64,000 bases of DNA from Bog-473 sp963741995 (GTDB taxonomy: Bacteria > Actinomycetota > Acidimicrobiia > Acidimicrobiales > RAAP-2): NCBI GenBank assembly GCA_963741995.1, contig CAVUKI010000003.1, positions 1 through 64,000 of the forward strand. Direction: 5' to 3'. The first letter of the stretch is position 1. The number at the start of each line of letters is the position of its first letter. The notes under the pieces are model-generated. The model was not told the DNA's origin. It searched no databases and saw only the letters and a list, made by a program, of their open reading frames with translations. The position numbers and the translations under genes were made by a program. Positions 55,125 through 63,274 of this stretch are shown piece by piece.

Positions 55125-55952
55125 ATGACGACCCTCCCGATCACATCCGCTGCCGCCACCATCGGCGCGCCCGTGGCACAGTCCCGCCGCTGGCGCGCCG
55201 GGCTGCGTCAGACCATGCGGGCCGAGTGGATCAAACTCGTCTCCTTGCGATCCACCAGGTGGACGATGCTCGTCACCGCGGCCGGGACGTTCCTCGTGAC
55301 CTTCCTGGCGACCCATGGTGCCGTGCACCACAATCGTCAGTGGTACCAGGGTTTCGATCCGACCAACCAGTCTCTGGCCGGTCTCGCCATCGGGTCGCTC
55401 GCTATCGGCGTCCTCGGTGTCCTGGTCATCACCGGGGAATACGGCACCGGGACAATCCGGGCATCGCTGGCCGCCATGCCGCGCCGCGGCGTGTTGCTGA
55501 CCGCCAAGGTTGCAGTCGTCGGTCTCTCGACGCTGGTCCTCGGCGAAGCGCTCAGCTTCATCTCCTTCTTCGAGGGTCAGGCTGTGCTCTCGGGAGGGGC
55601 GCCCACCGCAGCGCTCGGGCAGCCGGGTGTGCTGCGCGCGGTGGCACTCTCGGGAGCGTTCCTCTCCCTCTTCGCGCTCCTCGGGCTGGGGATCGGCGCC
55701 GTGATCCGTCACACCGCCGGCGCCATCGCCGTCTACGCGGGAGCGACGCTGCTGGCGCCCATCCTCCTCGAGTCCGTTTCACACTCCATCGCCCGTTTCG
55801 CCCCCGAGCTCATCTTCGCCAATTCGGTCGCGGCCGTCGTCGATCAGCACAATGATGCTCTGTCGGTCACAATCGGAGTCGTGTTCATGCTTGCGTACTG
55901 CGTCGCTGCGCTGGGGCTGGGTGCGCTCGTGCTCCATCGGCGGGACGCATGA
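55125..55952 (+). CDS. ABC-2 type permease
   Basis: 275 residues. After a polar start (QTMRAEWIKLVSLRSTRWTM) come six helices, for example MLVTAAGTFLVTFLATHGAV, LAGLAIGSLAIGVLGVLVIT, ALSGAFLSLFALLGLGIGAV and AIAVYAGATLLAPILLESVS. The motif TGEYGTGTIRASLAAMPRRG between helices is typical of ABC-2 permeases. It forms the channel for the ATPase at 54169. Its stop overlaps the start of the histidine kinase (ATGA). Confidence 0.92.
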   Translation: MTTLPITSAAATIGAPVAQSRRWRAGLRQTMRAEWIKLVSLRSTRWTMLVTAAGTFLVTFLATHGAVHHNRQWYQGFDPTNQSLAGLAIGSLAIGVLGVLVITGEYGTGTIRASLAAMPRRGVLLTAKVAVVGLSTLVLGEALSFISFFEGQAVLSGGAPTAALGQPGVLRAVALSGAFLSLFALLGLGIGAVIRHTAGAIAVYAGATLLAPILLESVSHSIARFAPELIFANSVAAVVDQHNDALSVTIGVVFMLAYCVAALGLGALVLHRRDA

Positions 55953-57352
55953 CGCCGGAATCGAGCGACGACAGCAGCGTCCGGGTGCGGATCCGTGGGC
56001 GAGAGGTGTCGCTCGCGATGACCGAAGAACAGGCCCTCCGGATGAAGGCCCTTGCCCGGACGGTCGTGCACGAGCCCTTCACGAAGCGGGTGTGGGCTGA
56101 GCTCGGTTTCTTCCTGCTGGGCTCCGCGCTGGCCGCTGCGGGATTGCTGTTTGTCACGTTCACCATGGGCGCCGGGCTCATCTTGGCCGTCACGTTCTTC
56201 GGCCTGGCCGTCCTGGCGCTGTCCCTGCGGAGCGCGCGCGGTATCGGCAGCCTGCAGCGGGGCCTGGTGCGCACCATGCTCGGAGAGACGGTGGACGACC
56301 CGGAGGCCTTCGTCGCACGTCCGGGGTTCCTCGGCTGGCTGCAGTCCTGCCTGCGCGATCGTGTGGCGTGGCGTGCGGTGGCCTATCTCGCCCTCAAGGT
56401 GCCCTGGTCTGTTTTGGGTGCCTTCGTCGCGTTCAGTCTGTGGTGGGATGCCTTCGCCCTTCTCACAGCGCCCATCTTCGGCCACAACGGGGGCGGCTCC
56501 CCGGTGTGGGGGCTCGCGTCGGCCTTCTTCCCTTCGGGCTACCTCAACGGCTTCGGCGATACCGGCTTCCTCCGTGAGCTCGTGGGCCTGGTCCTCGGCG
56601 CCATCTTCTTCCTTGCGGCACCGTGGGTCATGCGCGGCTTCGTCAACGTCGATCGCCTGCTGATCCGTGGCCTCCTCGGGCCGGATCCGATGTCGACGCG
56701 CGTGCGCTCCCTCGAACAGGCCCGGACACAGACGATCGACGCGTCCGCCGCAACGCTTCGTCGGATCGAGCGCGACCTCCACGACGGCACGCAGGCCCAG
56801 CTGGTGGCACTCGCCATGAGGTTGGGCATGGCCAAGGAGAAGCTTGAAGACGACGCCGAGCATGTCGACCTCGATCGCGTACGCGAGCTCGTCGACGCTG
56901 CGCACCGGGGCGCCAAGGAGGCCATCGCCGAGCTGCGCGATATTGCCCGCGGCATCCATCCGCCCGCGCTCGATATCGGCCTGGAGGGCGCCCTGGCCAC
57001 CCTGGCGGCGCGGAGCGCCGTGCCCACCGAGCTCTCGGTCGACCTCTCGACCCGGCCGACGCCGGCCATCGAGGCCATCGCCTACTTCTGCGTCGCCGAG
57101 CTGCTGGCCAATGTGGCGCAACACGCGCAAGCCTCGAGGGCGTCGGTCTCCTGCGCGCAACAAGGGACCTGGCTCCGGCTCGTGGTGCGCGACGACGGCA
57201 TCGGCGGGGCGCAGCTCTCCACCGTCGGATCCTCATCGAGCGGGCTCGCCGGGCTGACCGACCGGGTACACGCCGTCGACGGGCGCCTGAACCTGGTCAG
57301 CCCGTCCGGTGGCCCCACGGTCGTGACCGTCGACCTGCCCCTTGCCTCATGA
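55949..57352 (+). CDS. Sensor histidine kinase, NarL/HisKA_3 type
   Basis: 467 residues. The N-half has about four helices with short loops (VWAELGFFLLGSALAAAGLL, GLILAVTFFGLAVLALSL, VPWSVLGAFVAFSLWW, ELVGLVLGAIFFLAAPWVM), so it probably senses within the membrane or through the neighbouring transporter. The phosphoacceptor block is RRIERDLHDGTQAQLVALAM, with His near residue 278. The ATPase part has VAELLANVAQHAQASRASVS (N box), VVRDDGIGG and SGLAGLTDRV. It phosphorylates the response regulator, whose start overlaps its stop. Membership of the ABC operon suggests that it detects the transported compound. Confidence 0.93.
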   Translation: MTPESSDDSSVRVRIRGREVSLAMTEEQALRMKALARTVVHEPFTKRVWAELGFFLLGSALAAAGLLFVTFTMGAGLILAVTFFGLAVLALSLRSARGIGSLQRGLVRTMLGETVDDPEAFVARPGFLGWLQSCLRDRVAWRAVAYLALKVPWSVLGAFVAFSLWWDAFALLTAPIFGHNGGGSPVWGLASAFFPSGYLNGFGDTGFLRELVGLVLGAIFFLAAPWVMRGFVNVDRLLIRGLLGPDPMSTRVRSLEQARTQTIDASAATLRRIERDLHDGTQAQLVALAMRLGMAKEKLEDDAEHVDLDRVRELVDAAHRGAKEAIAELRDIARGIHPPALDIGLEGALATLAARSAVPTELSVDLSTRPTPAIEAIAYFCVAELLANVAQHAQASRASVSCAQQGTWLRLVVRDDGIGGAQLSTVGSSSSGLAGLTDRVHAVDGRLNLVSPSGGPTVVTVDLPLAS

Positions 57353-58008
57353 CGAACAGCTCGCTCCGGATCGCCATCGCCGAGGATTCGGCCATCCTGC
57401 GCGACGGCCTCGTGCAGCTCCTGGTCGACCGCGGCTTCACCATCACCGGCGCCGTCGGGGACCCGGCCGCCCTGCGCAGCTCGGTCGCCCAGAACCCACC
57501 CGACGTCGCGGTGATCGACATCCGGATGCCACCGACCTTCACCGACGAGGGTCTCCGGCTCGCCCTTGAGCTCCGCTCCCGCCACGAGGGACTGGGCATC
57601 CTCCTCTTCTCCCAGTACATCGAGACGCGCTACGCCGCCGACCTGTTGGCTGACGACGCCGCCGGGATCGGTTACCTCTTGAAGGACCGGGTAGCCGACG
57701 TCAGCGACTTCGTCGAGGCATTGGAGCGGGTTGCCGTAGGAGGTACCGCCTTGGACCCTGAGGTCGTCACACAACTCCTGGGCGCGACGCGGCGTACCGA
57801 CTCCCTCTCCGTCCTCACGGCGCGCGAGCGGGAGGTCCTGTCCCTCATGGCCGAGGGCCGGTCCAATGCCGCGATCGCCAACGCGCTCGTGGTCAGCGAG
57901 GGTGCTGTCGAGAAGCATGTCGCCAACATCTTCGGCAAGCTCGATCTGCCGGTCTCCGAGAAGGATCATCGCCGCGTGCTCGCCGTCCTCCGCTTCTTGG
58001 AGTCCTGA
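57349..58008 (+). CDS. Response regulator, NarL/LuxR type
   Basis: 219 residues. The receiver has LRIAIAEDSAILRDGLVQLL at the start (acidic pocket ED), VAVIDIRMPP with the phospho-Asp near 57, and LLKDRVADVSDF with the conserved Lys. The LuxR helix-turn-helix is LTAREREVLSLMAEGRSNAA, IANALVVSEGAVEKHVANIF and GKLDLP. It is coupled to the kinase upstream and likely activates the operon starting at 54169. The last gene of that operon. Confidence 0.95.
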   Translation: MTNSSLRIAIAEDSAILRDGLVQLLVDRGFTITGAVGDPAALRSSVAQNPPDVAVIDIRMPPTFTDEGLRLALELRSRHEGLGILLFSQYIETRYAADLLADDAAGIGYLLKDRVADVSDFVEALERVAVGGTALDPEVVTQLLGATRRTDSLSVLTAREREVLSLMAEGRSNAAIANALVVSEGAVEKHVANIFGKLDLPVSEKDHRRVLAVLRFLES

Positions 58009-58128
58009 CCACCGGCCCTTTTCTGTCCGTTGCAATGGGGCCTGCACGTTGACCCCCGCCCAGGCCGACACCCAACTCCCTGGTCAAGTCTGTGCAGACG
58101 ATTGCACCGGCGGGTAAAAAGGTGGTTG

Positions 58129-59145
58129 ATGAAGGTGATCCGTGGGGGATTCGGGAGCCGGAAGACTCCTACGATCGGCCTCGTGCTCGGCGCCGGCGGC
58201 GTCGTCGGGCAGGCCTACCAGGCCGGGGTGCTCTCGGCCCTGCAGCGCGAGACCGGCTGGGACCCGCGGCAGTCCACCATCATCGTCGGCACCTCCGCCG
58301 GCTCGGTCACCGGGGCGGCGCTCCGGGTCGGGGTGCCCGCCACGGACCTCGCGGCATCGCTGTACGGGGTGCCCATGTCACGGCGAGGTGGCGCCATCCT
58401 CCGTCGCATCCTGCCCGACGACGTCGAGCCGCTCCCGACCCCTTCGGTCAGCTCTTTGCTGCGTCCGTGGAACCTTCCGTCTCCCGCGCTGATCACGCGC
58501 GTCATCCGGCGTCCCTTGGCCTTCCGGCCCGATGTGGCAGCCATGACGTTGCTGCCCCGGGGGCGGATCGACATCTCCGAGCGGGCCCGGGGGCTCGACG
58601 AGCACATGGGCAGTCGCTGGCCGAACGGGCTGCGGATCTGCGCCGTGCGGCGATCGGACGGGGCCCGGGTCGTCTTTGGCCGGGAGGACGCCCCACCGGC
58701 GCGGCTGGCCGCGACCGTGCTGGCCTCGTGCGCCATCCCCGGGTACTTCCGACCGGTCGGCATCGGGGGCATCGAGTACGTCGACGGCGGTGTGCACTCG
58801 GCGACGAACGCCGACGTGCTGCGGTCCGAGGGGCTCGACGTCGTTGTGGTCATCTCCTCCATGTCAGCGGCCCAGGGCACCGCCAATGGGGCCGACGGCT
58901 GGATCCGGCGGACCGTGCACCGCCGGATGGAGCGCGAGATCGCCCGTCTCGAAGGCGCCGGGGCCGTGGTCATCAGCCTGGAACCGGGCGCCGCGTCCCG
59001 CCGCGCCATGGGGTTGCGGGCGATGGCCGAGGACCGCAGTCCACGGGTGATTGAGGCCGCGTACGAGGAGACCTGCCAGCGCATTCTCGCCATGCCCGTC
59101 CTCGCCTCGCTGGGCAGCCCGCTCACCGCCACGTCCGTCGGCTGA
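58129..59145 (+). CDS. Patatin-like phospholipase
   Basis: 338 residues from ATG 58129 (AAAGGTGG upstream). The oxyanion loop is GLVLGAGGVVGQAYQAG (residues ~17-33), the nucleophile elbow is VGTSAGSV (Ser 56) and the dyad aspartate lies in EYVDGGVHS (near 221). All patatin residues are present, so it should be an active lipid acyl hydrolase in the cytosol or on the membrane. Next to a WS/DGAT acyltransferase, it may turn over storage lipids. The gap from the regulator stop (120 bases) suggests its own promoter. Confidence 0.92.
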   Translation: MKVIRGGFGSRKTPTIGLVLGAGGVVGQAYQAGVLSALQRETGWDPRQSTIIVGTSAGSVTGAALRVGVPATDLAASLYGVPMSRRGGAILRRILPDDVEPLPTPSVSSLLRPWNLPSPALITRVIRRPLAFRPDVAAMTLLPRGRIDISERARGLDEHMGSRWPNGLRICAVRRSDGARVVFGREDAPPARLAATVLASCAIPGYFRPVGIGGIEYVDGGVHSATNADVLRSEGLDVVVVISSMSAAQGTANGADGWIRRTVHRRMEREIARLEGAGAVVISLEPGAASRRAMGLRAMAEDRSPRVIEAAYEETCQRILAMPVLASLGSPLTATSVG

Positions 59146-59210
59146 CCTCGGAGGGGCGAAACGCCCGCGGGTAGGCTGTGACGCGAGGAGAGCCCTGAAG
59201 GGAGGGGTCG

Positions 59211-60621
59211 ATGAGTCCTGATCGTCTGAGCCCGCTGGACGCGTCGTTCCTCCACATTGAGGACCATGTGTCCCACATGCACATCGCGTCGGTGGCCATC
59301 TTCGAGGGGCCGCCGCCGCCCTGGGGCGACATCGTCGCCATGGTGGACGCCAAGCTCGACCTGGTCCCCCGGTACCGCCAGAAGGTCCGCTTCGTGCCCT
59401 TCGAGTTGGGGCGCCCGGTCTGGGTCGACGACCCGCACTTCAACCTCGAGTACCACCTGCGCCACACCGCGCTGCCCTCCCCTGGCGGTGAAAGCGAGCT
59501 CCGCAAGCTGGTGGGCCGCGTGATGGCACAGCAGCTCGACCGCTCCAAGCCGCTGTGGGAGATCTGGATGGTCGAGGGCCTCGAGGACGGCCGGTGGGCG
59601 ATGCTCGCCAAGACACACCACGCGTTGGTCGACGGGATCTCCGGTACGGACCTCCTGGCGGTGATCATGGACCAGAGCCCTGATGTGGTGCGCCCGGAGC
59701 CGTCGCAGTGGAGGCCGCAGCCCGAGCCCTCCGGGCTCCAGCTCATGCTCGACGCACTGGAGAACGTCGTGCAGTCGCCCTACGAACAGATACGAGCGGC
59801 GCGGCGCGGAGACGCGGGCACTGCGCCGGATGGCGGGCTACATGCTCGAGGTGGCTGGCGGACTGTTCTCCCTGGGCGGGCTGGTACGCCCCACGCCGCT
59901 CTCCAGCCTCAACGGCCCACTTGGCCCCCACCGGCGCTACGCCTGGGCCACGACATCGGTCGACGACATAAAGCGGGTGCGCAGAGCGCTCGGCGGGACC
60001 TTCAACGACGTGGTGCTGGCCAGCATCACCAATGGATTTCGCGAGCTGCTGCTTTCACGCGATGAGGACGTGGAGCGCGTGGTGCGAACCCTCGTGCCCG
60101 TCTCGGTCCGGCCGCGCGACTCGTCGGGCAAAGCCGTCGGAGATGGCACCTACGAGAACAAGGTCTCCGCCATGTTCGCCGAGCTCCCGGTCGACATCGA
60201 CGACCCTGCCCTGCGACTGCATGTCATCACTGAGCAGATGAAGGATCTCAAGGACTCGAGCCAGGCCGTCGCGGGCGAGGCGTTGACCTCCATGTCGGGC
60301 TTCGCGCCGCCCATGCTCCTCGCCCTCGGCATGCGCCTCGCCACCAGAGCCGGCCAGCGCAATGTGAACACGATCACGACGAATGTGCCCGGTCCGCAGT
60401 TCCCGCTCTACGCGGCAGGTCGGCGGATGATCCGAGCCTTTCCGTACGTCCCGCTCGGCGGTCAGATGCGCCTCGGCATCGCCATCTTCTCCTACGACGG
60501 TGAGGTCAACTTCGGGATCACCGGTGACTACGACTCGACTCCGGACATCGACATCCTGGCCGGTGGAATCGAGGACGGCATGACGCAGATGCTGAAGGTG
60601 TGTGACCAGCCGGCCCGCTGA
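59211..60621 (+). CDS. Wax ester synthase / diacylglycerol acyltransferase (one frameshift)
   Basis: About 469 residues. The family opening LSPLDASFLHIEDHVSHMHI is followed by the active-site block THHALVDGISGTDLL, that is HHxxxDG, near residue 137. In the C-half come GTFNDVVLASITNGFRELLL (the ND motif), VPVSVRPRD and NTITTNVPGPQFPLYAAGR. These enzymes make wax esters or triacylglycerol from acyl-CoA, a storage trait of many actinobacteria. The frame shifts once near 59803, between AARRG and TRALRRMAGYMLEV. ATG 59211 follows GAAGGGAGGGG. It abuts the convergent DUF2505 gene by three bases. Confidence 0.88.
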
Positions 60622-60624
60622 AGG

Positions 60625-61119
60625 TCACCCTCCCCAGTCGGCGATACCGGCCACCTCGTCGACGATGTAGGCGCGCAGGTCCCCGACGATGACTTTCTCG
60701 ACGGAGCGCCCCACAAGAGGCACGCGGATCCTCAGGTCGCCCTCCACCTCGACGACGCACGTGCCGGGTCCGGCGTCGCCCTCCGCGAACCGGTAGACCC
60801 CGCTGGCGCTCAGCCGATCTGGATAGTGGTCCGGCAAGACGAGCCAGCTGGAGCGACCTTCGGCCAGCAGGATCTCGGTCCGGGTGATCCAGGACATTTT
60901 CCCGGGGTCCACCACCGCCCGCACCGCGGGCGACACTGAGCCCGTAAAGGCGAAGCGCACCTCGAGCAGGACACGGTCGCCGGTCGCCTCGTGGCGGACG
61001 ACTTCGCGTACTGCGATGTCGTCGCGCGCGGGACGCCCTTCATAGAACGCAGGCGAGCCGTACGCCGCCATCGCCCCGGCCGGCGGCACGGCGACCGCCT
61101 GCCGGATGCTGAATTTCAC
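60625..61119 (-). CDS. DUF2505 family protein
   Basis: 164 residues. It fits the DUF2505 START-like fold: MKFSIRQAVAVPPAGAMAAY at the N-terminus, SPAFYEG, LLEVRFAFTG.., DPGKMSWITRTEIL and the C-terminal VPLVGRSVEKVIVGDLRAYI. The fold suggests binding of a hydrophobic ligand, but no activity is known. Its start overlaps the stop of the PPOX gene by four bases (ATGA), so both are made together. Confidence 0.85.
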   Translation of the reverse strand: MKFSIRQAVAVPPAGAMAAYGSPAFYEGRPARDDIAVREVVRHEATGDRVLLEVRFAFTGSVSPAVRAVVDPGKMSWITRTEILLAEGRSSWLVLPDHYPDRLSASGVYRFAEGDAGPGTCVVEVEGDLRIRVPLVGRSVEKVIVGDLRAYIVDEVAGIADWGG

Positions 61120-61613
61120 GTCGTCGGTCGCGTCGACGGCAGTCCCAACTTGCGATGGTCCCAGCTGACGGTCCGCTCGACGTTGAGCTTCACCGCGACC
61201 CGCTTGTGCAGCATGATCTCGAGGATCGGCTTCAGCTCATCCGTGTAGGGCCCGTTGTAACGCTCGTAGACGCTGACGCCGAGCTGCCACAGCCTCTCGG
61301 GGTCGTCGACGATCTCGGCCGTGCCCACGAGCTCCACCCCTCGCAGCTCCTCGTAGTAGTCACCGTCCTCGAAAAGGACCGTGAGGTGAGGATCACGGCG
61401 GAGGTTCTGGACCTTCTGCGACTTGGCCTTCGTCTCGACGGTGACGCAGCCTTCGAGGAAGCCGTACCACATGGCCACCGCGTGAATAGAGCCGTCGGGG
61501 GACAGGGAGCACATCGTCATGTTCCGCCGCTCGGCGAGGAACGCGTCCACCTCGTCGGGTGTCATTTGTATGGCCTTGCGCTGATTCACGCCGTGGCCCA
61601 TGGCCTCGGTCAT
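61116..61613 (-). CDS. PPOX-class flavin/F420-dependent protein
   Basis: 165 residues. The pyridoxamine-phosphate-oxidase-like split barrel shows as TPDEVDAFLAERRNMTMCSL, DGSIHAVAMWYGFLEGCV and VETKAKSQKVQNLRRDPHLT, then VELVGTAEIVDDPE. The KxxKVxNLRRDPxxT run is typical of actinobacterial F420-dependent reductases or PPOX-type enzymes. Cofactor choice between FMN and F420 cannot be settled by eye. First gene of a two-gene unit with DUF2505. Confidence 0.88.
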   Translation of the reverse strand: MTEAMGHGVNQRKAIQMTPDEVDAFLAERRNMTMCSLSPDGSIHAVAMWYGFLEGCVTVETKAKSQKVQNLRRDPHLTVLFEDGDYYEELRGVELVGTAEIVDDPERLWQLGVSVYERYNGPYTDELKPILEIMLHKRVAVKLNVERTVSWDHRKLGLPSTRPTT

Positions 61614-62036
61614 TCGGTACCTCCCACTCGTGTGTCAGGGAGCGTAATCCTCTGAGCAGGGCCGGAACTCTCAAGAGTTCATCTGCAGCACACTTGTTGG
61701 TTGCAACGGTTTCACGGCACGTTTACCTCGGCTTCGTAGCGTGATGGCCGATGGCGACCGTGGATCGACACGTGGATGACCGGGACCTTCGTTGTACTCC
61801 CGGCGCCGGGCGTCATCGCGGCCAGGAAGCCCTGGCCGAGGTCATCATGATCCGACCGGTGCGCTCACACCGCAACGGGCTCCTCGGGTCATTGGTCACC
61901 CTGGTGCGGGAATTCGCCTCCCCGCGCCTTCAGGCGACGCCGGTGCGAACCACCCCCCGTCCACCGTCGTCGCCTGGCCCTCTCCCGTTCAGGCCGCCCC
62001 GGGTCCCCCACGACGCTGCCTGAGGCTGAACGCAGC
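61614..62036. other. Gene-poor divergent region
   Basis: 423 bases between the divergent PPOX gene and the OmpR-type regulator. A 90-codon open frame (61751-62023) lacks a ribosome site and is Pro/Arg-rich, so I do not call it. The part near 61680-61740 is less GC-rich and may carry promoters. No repeat or RNA gene was seen. Confidence 0.35.
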
Positions 62037-62777
62037 ATGACAATCGCAAACGCACCGGCGGTGAGCGGCCGTCCTCCCCTACCGGCGCGCGACAACCGTC
62101 CGCTGGTCCTCGTGGTCGACGACGAAGAGTCCTACCGCCAGGCGCTGGCCTCGGGACTGACCCGTGAGGGATTCGCGGTGGAGGCCGCCGGGGACGGCCA
62201 CGAAGCTCTGCGCCTCTTCCACCGCGTGCACCCGGATCTCGTCCTGCTCGACGTGATGCTCCCCGACCAGTCGGGGATCGAGATCTGCCAGCAGATGCGC
62301 AGCCTCAAGCCGGTGCCGATCATCATGGTGACGGCACGCGACTCCGAGGTCGACATTGTGCTCGGGCTGGAGCTTGGCGCCAGCGACTACGTGGCCAAGC
62401 CATTCCGGCTGCGCGAGCTCGTCGCCCGCATGCGGGCCGTGCTGCGGCGCGGGGTGGCCGTGGCCGAGCACCACGAGGAGGTCCTTGCCGTGGGCCCGGT
62501 ACGCCTCGACGCCGGCCGCCGCGAGGTGACGGTCGGAGAGGTCCCGGTCGAGCTCTCACGGAAGGAATTCGACCTCCTCGCCCTCTTGATGTCGCACAGC
62601 GGCCAGGTCGTCACCCGCGACTGGTGCATCGACCGGCTCTGGTGGGACCAGGAGCTGACCGACACCCGCACCCTCGACACCCACATCAAGCGTCTCCGGC
62701 GGAAAGTGGAGCCCGACCCGGCCAACCCCCGCCACCTGGTCACCGTTCGGGGCGTCGGTTTTCGTTTCGAGGGGTAG
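62037..62777 (+). CDS. Response regulator, OmpR/PhoB type
   Basis: 246 residues. The receiver has LVLVVDDEESYRQALASGLT (acidic pocket DD), PDLVLLDVMLPDQSG with phospho-Asp near 72, IIMVTARDSE (Thr) and DYVAKPFRLRELVARM (Lys). The winged helix at the C-terminus has VELSRKEFDLLALLMSHSGQ, TRDWCIDRLWWDQEL and TLDTHIKRLRRKVEPDPANP, ending VRGVGFRFEG. It is a complete DNA-binding regulator. No histidine kinase lies next to it in the window, so it is an orphan here. About 20 residues precede the receiver. Confidence 0.95.
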   Translation: MTIANAPAVSGRPPLPARDNRPLVLVVDDEESYRQALASGLTREGFAVEAAGDGHEALRLFHRVHPDLVLLDVMLPDQSGIEICQQMRSLKPVPIIMVTARDSEVDIVLGLELGASDYVAKPFRLRELVARMRAVLRRGVAVAEHHEEVLAVGPVRLDAGRREVTVGEVPVELSRKEFDLLALLMSHSGQVVTRDWCIDRLWWDQELTDTRTLDTHIKRLRRKVEPDPANPRHLVTVRGVGFRFEG

Positions 62778-62815
62778 CCCGGCAGGACCCGACGCTTTCG
62801 CCCTACATTGAGCGG

Positions 62816-63274
62816 ATGCAAAAAGGCGACGTCGTGCCCGACTTCACACTCCCCGACCAGACGGGAGCTCCCCGGACGCTGAGTGACTTCCTCGCCAACG
62901 GGCCGGTGGTGCTGTTCTTCTACCCGGCCGCCATGACCTACGGCTGCACAAAGGAGAGCTGTCACTTCCGCGACATGGCCGGCGAGTTCGCCGCCGTCGG
63001 CGCGCAGCCGGTCGGCATCAGTGCCGACGATGTCGACAAGCAGAAGCAATTCGACGAGAAGGAGTCCCTCGGCTTCCCGCTTCTCTCCGACTCCGACCGT
63101 GTCGTGGCTGCCGAACTCGGTGCAAAGCGCAGCGTCAGCTTCCTCAAGGTCAAGCGGATGACCTTCGTGATCGACACCGACCGCACTCTCCTCGATGTCA
63201 TCCACTCCGAGGTCTCCATGGGCGCGCATGCCGACAAGGCGCTCGCCATCCTCAGGGCGCGTCCCGCTGCCTGA
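62816..63274 (+). CDS. Peroxiredoxin, BCP/AhpC-TSA type
   Basis: 152 residues from ATG 62816. It has VVPDFTLPDQTGAPRTLSDF, VVLFFYPAAMTYGCTKESCH and FRDMAGEFAAVGAQPVGISA. The peroxidatic cysteine is C44 and a second cysteine stands at C49, the spacing of BCP/PrxQ enzymes with an intramolecular disulfide. The usual P before GC is Y here (TYGC rather than TPGC). It reduces peroxides with thioredoxin or a similar donor. The following SDR start lies within its last 47 bases. Confidence 0.92.
   Translation: MQKGDVVPDFTLPDQTGAPRTLSDFLANGPVVLFFYPAAMTYGCTKESCHFRDMAGEFAAVGAQPVGISADDVDKQKQFDEKESLGFPLLSDSDRVVAAELGAKRSVSFLKVKRMTFVIDTDRTLLDVIHSEVSMGAHADKALAILRARPAA

Noticed and set aside
61751..62023. 90-residue plus-strand frame before the OmpR regulator
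   Set aside because: No ribosome site, Pro/Arg-rich, no recognisable motif; could be leader sequence only.
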